A stretch of DNA of 64,000 bases from the NCBI GenBank assembly GCA_002127285.1, contig NFUW01000001.1, positions 322,057 to 386,056 of the forward strand, written 5' to 3'. Positions within the stretch are counted from its first letter, which is position 1; every line of letters starts with the position of its first letter. This document shows, in pieces, positions 43,785 through 53,463 of the stretch. This stretch comes from Chitinophagaceae bacterium IBVUCB1 (lineage in GTDB: Bacteria; Bacteroidota; Bacteroidia; Chitinophagales; Chitinophagaceae). The notes below the pieces were generated by a model that did no database searches, was not told where the DNA came from, and saw only the letters and a program-made list of their open reading frames with translations. A program made the position numbers and the translations under genes.

Positions 43785-43838
43785 GATTCTTTTTATAATA
43801 GTATGAAGCTAAAGGCTAACTGACAAAATATACTTTTT

Positions 43839-45491
43839 TCATGGCATAGCCGCTATCAGTCGTTTAGTATAATTGTTGTGTGGTTGTTGTAATACCTGTG
43901 TGGCATCACCTGCCTCTACTATATGCCCTGCCTGCATTACCATTACACGGTGGCTCATATAATGCACCACATTCAGGTTGTGAGAAATAAACAGGTAGGT
44001 AAGATTATTCTCACTCTGCAAATCTTTCAGCAGGTTCAGTATCTGCGCCTGTACACTCACATCTAATGCAGATACGCTTTCGTCGCATATCAATAGTTGA
44101 GGGCGTAGTGCCAATGCACGTGCTATGCCAATGCGCTGACGTTGCCCGCCACTAAACTGGTGAGCATACCGCCGCATACTATCGGCAGGCAGTTGCACCA
44201 TATCCAGCAGGCGTTGGGCTTCTTTTTTTAATTCACTACGTGGCACTATGTCGTGCGTGCGCATAGGTTCTATGAGCATATCACCTACCGTCAAGCGCGG
44301 ATTGAGCGATGCATACGGGTCTTGAAAAATTAATTGTATCTGCCTGCGTATTCGTGCCCAGTCATTACTATGCAGCTTTGCAAGATCTTCGCCGTTAAAG
44401 ACAACCTGCCCATTGTGTACGGGCAGTAAACCCATCAGGCAGCGGCTGATGGTGCTTTTGCCGCAGCCGCTTTCGCCTACCAAGCCCAGCACTTCACCAC
44501 GTTTCAAATCAAAGCTTACATCATCTACCGCTTTAAAATAATTAACAGGCCTGCCGAGCCAGTCTTTATTTTCGGTAAACCATACCCGCAGGTTGTTTAC
44601 TTGTAGTATCGTATCACCTATGGGTGTTTCGTTATTTGAGATGACAGCAGGTGCTTCGCCTTGTAAAAAATCGGCTACTATGGGCAGGCGTTTGCCTTTG
44701 TTAGCGGCATTGGGTTTGCATGCCAGCAGGGCTTTGGTATATGCGTGTTGCGGATGTTGCAGCACATCAGTTGCTTTGCCGTATTCCATCACCTCGCCTT
44801 TGTACATCACCAACACATCATCTGCTATCTGCGCTGCCAGTGCCAGGTCGTGTGTAATAAATATCATGGCAGTTTGATGTTCTGCCTGCAATTCTTTCAT
44901 TAATGTGATTACCTCTTGCTGTACAGTAACATCCAGCGCAGTAGTCGGTTCGTCAGCTATCAGCAACAGGGGATTGTTGCACATAGCCATCGCAATCATT
45001 ACCCGTTGCTTCTGCCCGCCCGATAGCTGATGCGGATAACGCTCGTATATTTTTTCGGGTTGCGGTAGCTGCACTTTACCCAGCCAATCTGTAGCCTGTT
45101 GTTTAGCGGCTGCTTTGTCTATCGGTTGGTGGGCAAGTATAGCTTCTGCAAGCTGCCTGCCAATTTTCATTACAGGGTTCAGTGAGCTCATCGGCTCCTG
45201 AAACACCATGCCCATCTTGCCCCCACGCAGCTTTTGCCATGCTGTATTGTCGGTACTAATCAGGTTATATATTTCATCGCCTGTTGCTAACTGTAAACTA
45301 CCAACTACTGCAGCTTCTTTTGGCAATAAGCCCATCAGTGATAGTGCGGTGAGCGATTTACCACTGCCACTCTCGCCCACAATGGCTAAGGTTTTACCTT
45401 TTTCTATAGCAAACGAAATACCATTTACCGCAACAAAATCGTTGAAAGCGATTTTGAGATTAGTGGCTTGTATGATGCTGTTATCCTGCAT
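43839..45491 (-). CDS. Fused oligopeptide/dipeptide ABC ATPase (OppD-OppF type)
   Basis: 550 residues, two ATPase domains of the peptide-transporter type in one chain. First: GESGSGKS, LSGGQKQRVMIAMAM, ADEPTTALD. Second: GESGCGKST, FSGGQRQRIGIARALAL, CDESVSALD. YejF has the same form. No permease or binding-protein gene is adjacent, so the complex must be assembled with genes elsewhere. Confidence 0.92.
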   Translation of the reverse strand: MQDNSIIQATNLKIAFNDFVAVNGISFAIEKGKTLAIVGESGSGKSLTALSLMGLLPKEAAVVGSLQLATGDEIYNLISTDNTAWQKLRGGKMGMVFQEPMSSLNPVMKIGRQLAEAILAHQPIDKAAAKQQATDWLGKVQLPQPEKIYERYPHQLSGGQKQRVMIAMAMCNNPLLLIADEPTTALDVTVQQEVITLMKELQAEHQTAMIFITHDLALAAQIADDVLVMYKGEVMEYGKATDVLQHPQHAYTKALLACKPNAANKGKRLPIVADFLQGEAPAVISNNETPIGDTILQVNNLRVWFTENKDWLGRPVNYFKAVDDVSFDLKRGEVLGLVGESGCGKSTISRCLMGLLPVHNGQVVFNGEDLAKLHSNDWARIRRQIQLIFQDPYASLNPRLTVGDMLIEPMRTHDIVPRSELKKEAQRLLDMVQLPADSMRRYAHQFSGGQRQRIGIARALALRPQLLICDESVSALDVSVQAQILNLLKDLQSENNLTYLFISHNLNVVHYMSHRVMVMQAGHIVEAGDATQVLQQPHNNYTKRLIAAMP

Positions 45492-45607
45492 TAGTACTAA
45501 GATACGACATCTGTGTGCATTGTTTTAGATGTGATTGTGTGAATTAGTGTATTACAAACAATCTGGCAGTGAGTGTTCGTTAAAAACACTTGCGATCTAT
45601 GACATTG

Positions 45608-46459
45608 CTATAAACCTTTTTTATGATAGGCTATCAAGCCGTCCATAGGGCTTTTGATGATAGTACCGAGGTCCAACTCGTATTGGTTGCAAAGGTTTTC
45701 AATTACATCTTTGAATTCGTAGGCTACGCTGCCTGTAAAGTATAGTGGCAGCTTCCAGCTTTGGCGATACTTCAATATGTGATGATGAAAAAAATCGTTC
45801 AGGCAGTCTTCGATGATATTCTCTGTCATGTAATGCCCGCGTGTGTTTACCAACAATTGCACAAACCCTGCAAGATACCTGTTGGGGAATGGCGATGCAT
45901 ATAACTTGCTGACGATACCCTGTACATCGTTACCGAATAACTGCTCGAAAGCCAGTTTCAGTTCCGCGTCAAAAGTGTTGTAGGCATAATATTGCAATAC
46001 CCGCTTACCTATATAATTGCCGCTACCTTCATCACCTGCTATGTAGCCCAACGATGGCTTTTGCTCAGCTATTTTGCTGCCGTTATAGTAGCAGCAGTTG
46101 CTGCCAGTGCCCAATATGCTCACCATGCCTTTTTTATTGCCGCACAACGCTCTGGCAGCAGCCATCATATCGCCATGTACTTCTGTTTTGGCTATGCCGA
46201 AGTGTTTTTTCAGTACCTGTGCTATTTCCTTTTGTTTGGATGCACTGCCTGCACCCGCGCCATAGTACACGATACTATCTGCTTTGTGCTTACGGTCATC
46301 CCATGGAAGTTCTGCCTGTAACTGTTGTAAAATACTGTCTTTGCTTTGCAGATGCGGGTTAATGCCACTTGTATGAAAGTGGACTGGTTTCTTGCCTTTG
46401 GCAAGCAGGCACCAATCTGTTTTGGTAGAGCCGCTTTCTGCAAGCAGTATGGATGGCAT
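45608..46459 (-). CDS. N-acetylglucosamine kinase-like ATPase (BadF/BadG family)
   Basis: 283 residues from ATG at 46459 (a GTG at 46477 is possible). ASKHA fold: the first phosphate motif LLAESGSTKTDWCLL, GDMMAAARALCGNKKGMVSILGTGSN, and AGDEGSGNYIGKRVL. Bacteroidota homologues phosphorylate N-acetylglucosamine, which would feed cell-wall amino-sugar recycling. Divergent from the S41 peptidase. Confidence 0.82.
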   Translation of the reverse strand: MPSILLAESGSTKTDWCLLAKGKKPVHFHTSGINPHLQSKDSILQQLQAELPWDDRKHKADSIVYYGAGAGSASKQKEIAQVLKKHFGIAKTEVHGDMMAAARALCGNKKGMVSILGTGSNCCYYNGSKIAEQKPSLGYIAGDEGSGNYIGKRVLQYYAYNTFDAELKLAFEQLFGNDVQGIVSKLYASPFPNRYLAGFVQLLVNTRGHYMTENIIEDCLNDFFHHHILKYRQSWKLPLYFTGSVAYEFKDVIENLCNQYELDLGTIIKSPMDGLIAYHKKGL

Positions 46460-46570
46460 AACGGGAGATTTATACACAAATTTGCAGTTTAGCCCCTCAT
46501 TTTCCTAATACTGTTTTGTTAATAGCGACATGGTAACGAATATGTGTATTATTTAATCATTAATTGCGCC

Positions 46571-46578
46571 TAACTTTG
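46571..46578 (+). promoter_or_regulatory. -7 box of the S41 peptidase gene
   Basis: TAACTTTG, 17 bases before the ATG at 46596. No TTTG lies at the consensus distance upstream. Confidence 0.45.
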
Positions 46579-46595
46579 CCCATCTTTTTTGGGTA

Positions 46596-48248
46596 ATGGA
46601 CGATAAGCAGCCGAGGGGCTTCAAAGTATGGACACCCTTGTTTTTTTCGGTAGTAATGGTAGGTGGCATGGCGCTGGGCTTCAACCTGCGCGATACCCTG
46701 CGTGGCAAGCGCGATATACAGGCAGTAATACAACGAAACGACAGGCTGGAGCAGATTATAGACCTCATCAACGAAAAATATGTGGATAGCGTTAATAGTT
46801 CCGATCTGTACGAGGGAGCTATCAATGGCATCCTGAGCGGACTGGACCCCCACACCAATTATATACCTGCCGACGAATTACAAGGCGAAAACGAAAAACT
46901 GGACGGCAGTTTCTACGGCATTGGTGTAGCGTTTCATGTATTTGACGATACCATCAATATCACATCCGTAATACAAGACGGACCCGCAGCCAAAGCAGGC
47001 ATTGCAACAGGCGATAAACTGATACGTGTTGGCGATAGCGTGGTAGCAGGTAAAATGATACCCAGCGATGCAGTAGTAAAAATGCTGAAAGGCAAACTCA
47101 ACAGTAAAGTAACCATTACCTTGAAAGATGCTGCAAGCCATCAGCTAAAACAAACTACCATAGCACGCGGTGCTATACCCGTATATAGTGTAGAGGCCAG
47201 CCTGATGCTGGATAGCAAAACAGGCTATATTAAAATTGTGCGTTTCAGCGCTACTACCTATAATGAATTTGCCAGAGCGTTGAAAGCGCTCAAAAAGAGC
47301 GGCATGGAGCAATTGGTAATAGATGTGCGCCAAAACCCCGGCGGCTATCTGGAAGCCGCACAACACATTGCTGATGAACTGTTGGCAGATGATAAACTGG
47401 TAGTATATACACAAGGGGTGCATAGCAAGCGTACCGATTATAAAACAAATGGTCGCAACAGTTTTGAAAAAGGCAGAATAGCTATATTGATTGACGAGGG
47501 TGCAGCATCTGCCAGTGAGATATTGGCTGGTGCGGTGCAGGATTGGGACAGGGGCATCATTGTAGGCAGGCGCAGCTACGGCAAGGGGCTGGTACAAGAG
47601 CAGTATGAAATGGACGACGGCGCCGCGATACGGTTGACCATAGCCAGATATTATACACCATCTGGCAGGAGCATACAACGCAGCTATGCCAATGGCCGTA
47701 ATGCGTATGAAGAAGATTTTATGCGCCACTTTGAATATGATGTGCTTCGTGGCAATGATACAAGCCTTACCGATGATACCACCCGCTACTATACTGCTAA
47801 CAAACGTATTGTATATGGCGGTGGCGGCATCAAGCCGGATGTGTTTGTACCATACGACACAGCACGCCTTACACCGGGCATCAGCAATATGGTATATAGC
47901 GAAGATGCTTATCGTGTAGTATGGAATTATTATATGCAACACAGGGCTGCACTACACGGTTATAAAAATGTTGCAACATTCAGTAGTGCGTTTACGGGAG
48001 AAGAACTGGTAGCTGGATTTGTAAAGATGCAAGAGCCTGTATTTCGCAAGGCAGTTGAGCGAGTGTTGCGTAATAAAATAAACCACGATTATTTCCGCCT
48101 GCAGTTGAAGGCACAACTGGCACGTATTTTATACAAAGACAATGGCTACTATGCCATTACTGCATCAGACGATAATACCATACGTGAGGCTGTAAAAGTG
48201 ATGAACAGCGCACAATATTCAGCCATTATAGGCAGGCAGGGTTTCTAA
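46596..48248 (+). CDS. S41 family C-terminal processing peptidase
   Basis: 550 residues. N-terminal membrane anchor (FFSVVMVGGMALGF), a PDZ domain (about 95-180, GIGVAFHVFDDTINI and GPAAKAGI), and the tail-specific protease core with the catalytic serine in EGAASASEIL and lysine in SYGKGLVQ. The C-terminal 150 residues form a domain seen in Bacteroidota CtpA. It cleaves C-termini of envelope proteins. Its tail overlaps the next convergent gene by 30 bases. Confidence 0.9.
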   Translation: MDDKQPRGFKVWTPLFFSVVMVGGMALGFNLRDTLRGKRDIQAVIQRNDRLEQIIDLINEKYVDSVNSSDLYEGAINGILSGLDPHTNYIPADELQGENEKLDGSFYGIGVAFHVFDDTINITSVIQDGPAAKAGIATGDKLIRVGDSVVAGKMIPSDAVVKMLKGKLNSKVTITLKDAASHQLKQTTIARGAIPVYSVEASLMLDSKTGYIKIVRFSATTYNEFARALKALKKSGMEQLVIDVRQNPGGYLEAAQHIADELLADDKLVVYTQGVHSKRTDYKTNGRNSFEKGRIAILIDEGAASASEILAGAVQDWDRGIIVGRRSYGKGLVQEQYEMDDGAAIRLTIARYYTPSGRSIQRSYANGRNAYEEDFMRHFEYDVLRGNDTSLTDDTTRYYTANKRIVYGGGGIKPDVFVPYDTARLTPGISNMVYSEDAYRVVWNYYMQHRAALHGYKNVATFSSAFTGEELVAGFVKMQEPVFRKAVERVLRNKINHDYFRLQLKAQLARILYKDNGYYAITASDDNTIREAVKVMNSAQYSAIIGRQGF

Positions 48249-48665
48249 CCATTTGATGTTTGCGGTATCTGATGCATCAGCACAAAAAGCCTCTCGCCCA
48301 TTGCAAAGCAGCCAATACCTGCATTGCAGGCTGTTGTGGTATTGCAATAGTTGGTTCAGGGTATTGTTGTTAATATCTACATCGGGGGCTTTACATTCTG
48401 CCAGCAGCCATGGACTATGCTCTTCTCTGTTATACACCACAATATCAAACCGCTTGGCAAGGCTGCCGAGTTTTATCTGTTTTTCAACAGCTATGAGTGA
48501 TGGCGGGTATTGCAGCGTATTGATAAGATATTGTAACAGGTATTGCCTCACATGTTCTTCAGGGGTAAGGGCTATCCACTTTCGGCGTACGGTGTCGTAC
48601 ACTTGTGTTTTGCCCTCATGCTTGCGTAGCTGCAAGCTATTGCCCAAAAAATCTATTGCTATCAT
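48219..48665 (-). CDS. Solitary HsdR N-terminal-type endonuclease domain protein
   Basis: 148 residues. The fold matches the N-terminal part of type I restriction subunit R: HVRQYLLQYLINTLQYP, then RFDIVVYN and the PD-(D/E)XK-like element WLLAECKAP. No methylase or specificity subunit is near, and the motor domain is absent; this short protein is a widespread Bacteroidota gene. It may bind or cut DNA, or do neither. Its 3' end overlaps the S41 gene. Confidence 0.8.
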   Translation of the reverse strand: MIAIDFLGNSLQLRKHEGKTQVYDTVRRKWIALTPEEHVRQYLLQYLINTLQYPPSLIAVEKQIKLGSLAKRFDIVVYNREEHSPWLLAECKAPDVDINNNTLNQLLQYHNSLQCRYWLLCNGREAFCADASDTANIKWLETLPAYNG

Positions 48666-48983
48666 TTAATTATTAAAATTATCTAAATAGTCGTACATTT
48701 GCTATAATTAATTATTGTATTTTATTGTGAAGCAAAATAAAAATACAACCCATAAAAAAAGCAACAAAACGCAACAAAACACTAAAAAATACATACCGAA
48801 ACGATTAATAAACAAGCATATATTTCATCCTGATTTACTTTTATGTCAAAACGAAACAAACTGTAAAGCACATTATACACCCGAAACGATGTTGTTTGTC
48901 AGCAAAATATCATAAAAAAGAGGTATCGTCATCCTATCCATTAAAAACATATCTTTGTCTGCTTAGTTTTTTTAAATTCAAAC
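48666..48983. other. AT-rich intergenic region
   Basis: About 320 bases of strongly A-rich sequence. It probably holds the promoters of both flanking genes. An in-frame open stretch at 48715-48915 starts with TTG and reads as low-complexity lysine/asparagine; I see no gene in it. Confidence 0.5.
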
Positions 48984-50054
48984 ATGAAGAAGTATTTATA
49001 TATTCTAACTGCCGTCCTCATTGGTTTTACTTCCTGCAAAGACGATTTTCAGATAGCAGCTCCGTATAAAGATATTGTAGTAGCATATGGCATGCTAAAT
49101 GCTGCCGATACCGCACATTATATACGTGTACAAAAGGCTTTTCTTGATAATAACAAGAGTGCTATTGATTTGGCACTCATTGCAGATAGTAGTTATTTTG
49201 ATAGTCTGAGTGTTTCGATGCATGAATATAATGACAACAACACACTTCGCCGCTCTGTTGCTATGATGAAAGTTAATATGGCTGCTGAAGGCTACCCAAA
49301 AGATGCAGCAGGTAGTCAGGGATTTTTTCAAAACCCATCTTATGCTTACAAATTAAAAATAGACTCTCTGAATCCATATTATAAATACCGTCTTATTATA
49401 AAAAACAATAAATCCGGCGCTACTGATTCAAGCGAATATATCATGGTAGTGAATGGCGCAAGAAGCAAGAACGCACAAAACTTTTATATAGACGACTTTA
49501 CAAAAGGAAACTATGCTATCAACTTTGCCAAAACACAGTTTCAGGCATCTTATACATTATTTGGTACTACACCTCGCAATGCTAAAATGATAGAAGGCAT
49601 TCTTCGTTTTCATATTGTAGAAGTGGATGTTTCTACAGGTAGACGAACACGTAAAAGTGCTGACTTCACTTTTGCCAAAGATGTAAAAAACAGCTCAGAC
49701 CAGTTTTCACTCAAAACAGTCAACACTGCTTTTTACGGTTTTCTATATGATGCCTTTGGCCCTGCTCCTGCAAATACACAACGCTTCTTAGATAGTTGCG
49801 ATATGTTTGTATACGCAGGCAGCAACGAGTTATACAGTTACTTTTCGCTGGCACAGGTACAAAATGCAAGTTTGCTAGGCGACCAGATAAAGCCGACCTA
49901 CTCTAATATGGCTGGTGCTGATGCATATGGTATTGTAGCATCCAGGGCTTTAGCCACTTATAAAAACGTAATTATAGATGATGTTACATTAGACTCTATC
50001 AAACTGAACCCGATTACAAAAGATATGTTGTTCATCGGCAGAACCACTGATTAA
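48984..50054 (+). CDS. Exported lipoprotein, unknown (DUF4249-like)
   Basis: 356 residues. Signal and lipobox IGFTSC (Cys18). A beta-rich body with YKLKIDSLNPYYKYRLIIKNNKSG, somewhat like DUF4249 lipoproteins beside outer-membrane receptors. Here no receptor gene is adjacent. It is a single transcription unit before dnaK. The function is unknown. Confidence 0.6.
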   Translation: MKKYLYILTAVLIGFTSCKDDFQIAAPYKDIVVAYGMLNAADTAHYIRVQKAFLDNNKSAIDLALIADSSYFDSLSVSMHEYNDNNTLRRSVAMMKVNMAAEGYPKDAAGSQGFFQNPSYAYKLKIDSLNPYYKYRLIIKNNKSGATDSSEYIMVVNGARSKNAQNFYIDDFTKGNYAINFAKTQFQASYTLFGTTPRNAKMIEGILRFHIVEVDVSTGRRTRKSADFTFAKDVKNSSDQFSLKTVNTAFYGFLYDAFGPAPANTQRFLDSCDMFVYAGSNELYSYFSLAQVQNASLLGDQIKPTYSNMAGADAYGIVASRALATYKNVIIDDVTLDSIKLNPITKDMLFIGRTTD

Positions 50055-50231
50055 TTGACAAAATTTCACATATCTATACTTGGAAGTGCCTTAATGTTAG
50101 CTCATTAGGGCATTTTTCTTTCATGCTGTCATATAATCTGACAATATTGCCGACATGTGCCGACTGGCATATCTATTGACAATAATTCCTTAACAACTGT
50201 AAACGACAAAACGATATAATAAAAAAAGACT

Positions 50232-52127
50232 ATGAGTAAGATTATCGGCATTGACTTAGGTACTACCAACTCTTGCGTTTCTGTAATGGAAGGCAACGAA
50301 CCTGTGGTGATTGCGAACGACGAAGGTCGCCGCACCACCCCATCGGTAGTGGCTTTTTTGAAAAACGGTGAACGTAAAGTGGGCGACCCTGCCAAGCGCC
50401 AAGCCATCACCAACCCCATGAACACCATCATGTCCATAAAACGATATATGGGCCGCCGTTACGACGAGGTAACGGGCGAGATGACACACAACTCTTACAA
50501 GATTGTGAAGGGCGATAACAATACCCCCCGTGTAGAGATAGAAGGTCGTATGTACACCCCACAGGAAATCAGCGCGATGATTCTGCAAAAGATGAAAAAG
50601 ACGGCTGAAGACTTTTTGGGACAGGAAGTAAAAGAAGCGGTTATTACCGTACCTGCATACTTCAACGACGCGCAACGCCAAGCTACTAAAGAAGCGGGTG
50701 AGATTGCAGGTCTGAATGTACGCCGCATCATCAACGAGCCTACAGCCGCCGCATTGGCTTATGGTCTTGACAAGAAAAATCAAGATAGTAAAATAGCTGT
50801 GTTCGACCTTGGTGGTGGTACGTTCGACGTATCTGTACTGGAACTGGGCGACGGTGTATTTGAAGTAAAATCTACCAACGGCGATACCCACTTGGGTGGT
50901 GATGACTTTGATAAAGTTATCATGGACTGGCTGGCAGATGAGTTTAAGAAAGACGAAGCGATAGACCTACGCAAAGACCCGATGGCATGGCAGCGTTTGA
51001 AGGAAAGCTCTGAAAAAGCGAAGATAGAATTGTCTTCTTCTCAGGAAACGGAAATCAACCTGCCATATATAACGGCTGTTGATGGTGTGCCCAAACACTT
51101 GGTGCGCAAACTGAGCCGTGCTAAGTTTGAACAACTGGCGGATAGCCTGATAGAGCGTACACTCGAGCCATGCCGCAAAGCATTGAAAGATGCAGGTATG
51201 AACCCAAGCGATATAGACGAAGTGATATTGGTAGGTGGTAGTACCCGCATACCAAAGGTGCAGGAAGTAGTTGAGAAATTCTTTGGTAAAAAACCAAACC
51301 GTAGCGTGAACCCCGATGAGGTAGTAGCTATTGGTGCTGCTATACAAGGTGGTGTGTTGACGGGTGATGTAAAAGACGTGCTGTTGCTGGACGTAACGCC
51401 ACTAAGCCTTGGTATAGAAACAATGGGCGGTGTAATGACTAAATTGATAGAGTCAAACACAACGATACCAACCAAAAAGAGCGAAGTGTTTTCTACCGCC
51501 AGCGACAACCAGCCAAGTGTGGAGATAAACGTGCTGCAAGGCGAACGCCCGATGGCAAACCAAAACAAATCGCTTGGACGCTTTATACTGGACGGTATTC
51601 CACCCGCACCACGCGGCGTGCCTCAGGTAGAAGTTATATTTGACATAGATGCCAATGGCATACTGCATGTAACGGCTAAAGACAAAGGCACGGGCAAGCA
51701 ACAAAACATACGCATAGAAGCAGGTAGCGGCCTTAGCAAAGAAGAGATAGAAAAGATGAAGAACGAAGCGAAAGCTAATGAAGAAGCAGACAAAGCAGTG
51801 CGCGAGCGTGTAGAGAAACTGAACATGGCAGACGGTCTTGTCTTCAACTCTGAGAAACAACTGAAAGACTACGGCGATAAAATACCTGATGCTGAAAAAG
51901 CAAATATTGAAGCTGCTGTTGCTAAGCTGAAAGAAGCCCACAAAGCAGAAGATATGGACGGTATAGACAAAGCTGCAGAAGAACTGAATACGGCTTGGCA
52001 GGCTGCCAGCCAGCACATCTACAACGCGCAGCAGCAAGCAGGCGCAGAAGGTGGCGCAGAGCCTAATACTAATGCAAGCAACGACAGCGATGTAGTAGAT
52101 GCGGAAGTAGTAGAAGAAACGAAGTAA
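50232..52127 (+). CDS. dnaK: Chaperone protein DnaK (Hsp70)
   Basis: 631 residues. ATPase domain with [13 protein letters not shown] at the start, [15 protein letters not shown], and the substrate domain with [11 protein letters not shown]; the C-terminal lid ends in a disordered acidic tail ([12 protein letters not shown]). It folds and protects proteins with DnaJ and GrpE, which are not adjacent. I see no CIRCE element upstream; heat control is probably by sigma or other factors. Confidence 0.97.
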   Translation: MSKIIGIDLGTTNSCVSVMEGNEPVVIANDEGRRTTPSVVAFLKNGERKVGDPAKRQAITNPMNTIMSIKRYMGRRYDEVTGEMTHNSYKIVKGDNNTPRVEIEGRMYTPQEISAMILQKMKKTAEDFLGQEVKEAVITVPAYFNDAQRQATKEAGEIAGLNVRRIINEPTAAALAYGLDKKNQDSKIAVFDLGGGTFDVSVLELGDGVFEVKSTNGDTHLGGDDFDKVIMDWLADEFKKDEAIDLRKDPMAWQRLKESSEKAKIELSSSQETEINLPYITAVDGVPKHLVRKLSRAKFEQLADSLIERTLEPCRKALKDAGMNPSDIDEVILVGGSTRIPKVQEVVEKFFGKKPNRSVNPDEVVAIGAAIQGGVLTGDVKDVLLLDVTPLSLGIETMGGVMTKLIESNTTIPTKKSEVFSTASDNQPSVEINVLQGERPMANQNKSLGRFILDGIPPAPRGVPQVEVIFDIDANGILHVTAKDKGTGKQQNIRIEAGSGLSKEEIEKMKNEAKANEEADKAVRERVEKLNMADGLVFNSEKQLKDYGDKIPDAEKANIEAAVAKLKEAHKAEDMDGIDKAAEELNTAWQAASQHIYNAQQQAGAEGGAEPNTNASNDSDVVDAEVVEETK

Positions 52128-52148
52128 TATAACCCTTTAACGGGCTTG

Positions 52149-52177
52149 AACGGTGGCGCAGTGCGCTACCGTTTTTT
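52149..52177 (+). terminator. Terminator of dnaK
   Basis: Arms AACGGTGGCGCA and TGCGCTACCGTT with a tiny loop and one G-T pair, then TTTTTT; about 20 bases past the dnaK stop. Confidence 0.8.
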
Positions 52178-52236
52178 TGTTTGTAACTTGATAGCCGGCT
52201 TGTAAAATATACTGCACGTTGTTACGTTTATTGTTT

Positions 52237-52923
52237 ATGCGCGTCTTTTATACATACCTCATAGCATGTACCTTAATGGCTATGCCTAATGCAAAGGCAC
52301 AATCACTGCATGTATTTTTGGGACCTGCTGTTGCAAACGACATCTTTCTAAGGAATAAAAGCGTAACGACTAATCCCGTTTCACGGTATGTGTTGCCTGC
52401 ACCGCAATTTGTTACGGGCTTCCGCCTTAAAACACAACAAAACTTCAACCTGATGCTGGATGCCACACTGGGGCTATCGCGCATACACATGCCTACACAA
52501 AATAATAACGCTTATAAATTCTCTTACGAGCAAGTACGCTCGCTGATAACCATTGGCAGCGGTTACTACATACAGTGGGAAGGCAAGCAAAGTTTTATGC
52601 CCTTTCTGCAACTGGGCATCGGCTTTTATGAGTTTCACAATATGGAGCAGAAAACTCCCATCGGTTCGGTTGGCGTAGCAACAGACCATAATACGAGCAG
52701 ATGGATACCTGTATGCGGCGCGGGTATGGAGTATCGCTTTGGTATTGGCGGATTCAACCTGCGGTGCGTTTATACACCGCTCGATGTTTTTAAACAACCT
52801 GTTTTGTACGACATTACCGGCATCAACAAAACCGGCCCTTATGCCTTGCAGGGCAGGCTATTGCAGTTTGTGTTGGGTATGCACTTCAACCTCAAGCTAT
52901 TCAACAGGGAAGAGTATTATTAA
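52237..52923 (+). CDS. Outer-membrane beta-barrel protein, unknown
   Basis: About 228 residues from the ATG at 52237 (a TTG at 52219 is in frame). Signal peptide ending NAKAQ, then alternating hydrophobic strands (FRLKTQQNFNLMLDATLGL, YYIQWEGKQSFMPFLQLGIGFYEF) and a C-terminal strand LQFVLGMHFNLKLF, as in PorT-like barrels. No defined family recognised. Convergent with the DinB-like gene, 1 base apart. Confidence 0.65.
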   Translation: MRVFYTYLIACTLMAMPNAKAQSLHVFLGPAVANDIFLRNKSVTTNPVSRYVLPAPQFVTGFRLKTQQNFNLMLDATLGLSRIHMPTQNNNAYKFSYEQVRSLITIGSGYYIQWEGKQSFMPFLQLGIGFYEFHNMEQKTPIGSVGVATDHNTSRWIPVCGAGMEYRFGIGGFNLRCVYTPLDVFKQPVLYDITGINKTGPYALQGRLLQFVLGMHFNLKLFNREEYY

Positions 52924-52924
52924 A

Positions 52925-53419
52925 TCAGTTTTTCCAAATCATCTTGATGTAATCTGTACTGGGTATTTTGGTAACGCCTGCTTGCCGCAGCATGGTTATC
53001 AATTGCCCCCGATGGTACGTAGCATGATTGAACGTATGTTGCAATACCTGATAAACAGGTGTTTTGAATAGCTGCTTTTGCATATTGTAATATTGCACCA
53101 CATGCTCCAATGCCCTGTCGTCAAACTGTTTTTCTACAAAGGCCGCTAATGCCTCACTTACTTTCAGCCAGTCGGCACATACATCGGCTATGGCCATATC
53201 GGTATCATTGCCTGCCCATACGGGGTTTTCAACCAATTGCAGGCGTTGCAACCATATATATTCAGCCGCGTATGTATGTTGCACCGTTTTGCGGATGGTA
53301 TTGAAGCTACTCGTAATTTCCATATCAAGCTGCTCTGCCGTTAGTTTCAGCAGCGTGTCTATCATCAGCTTATTGGCCCAAATATTATAACGGGCAAATT
53401 GTAATAAAGCCTCTTTCAT
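52925..53419 (-). CDS. DinB-family four-helix protein
   Basis: 164 residues from ATG at 53419. The YfiT/DinB fold: FARYNIWANKLMIDTLLKL, an internal TVQHTYAAEYIWLQRL, and the metal-binding histidine of the last helix in HTFNHATYHRGQLITML. Members bind a divalent metal and act in thiol transfer (e.g. bacillithiol) or unknown roles. Divergent from the PLP-enzyme gene, with 44 bases between their start codons. Confidence 0.85.
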   Translation of the reverse strand: MKEALLQFARYNIWANKLMIDTLLKLTAEQLDMEITSSFNTIRKTVQHTYAAEYIWLQRLQLVENPVWAGNDTDMAIADVCADWLKVSEALAAFVEKQFDDRALEHVVQYYNMQKQLFKTPVYQVLQHTFNHATYHRGQLITMLRQAGVTKIPSTDYIKMIWKN

Positions 53420-53463
53420 ACTATAAATGTACCTTTGCACTGCTAAATTAATCATCCTCTGAC

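Noticed and set aside
48715-48915. 66-residue frame in the gap before the lipoprotein gene
   Set aside because: It reads as low-complexity lysine, asparagine and threonine from A-rich DNA with a TTG start; no domain seen.
50066-50231. CIRCE or other heat-shock operator before dnaK
   Set aside because: I could not find the inverted TTAGCACTC-type repeat or any clear palindrome in the upstream region.
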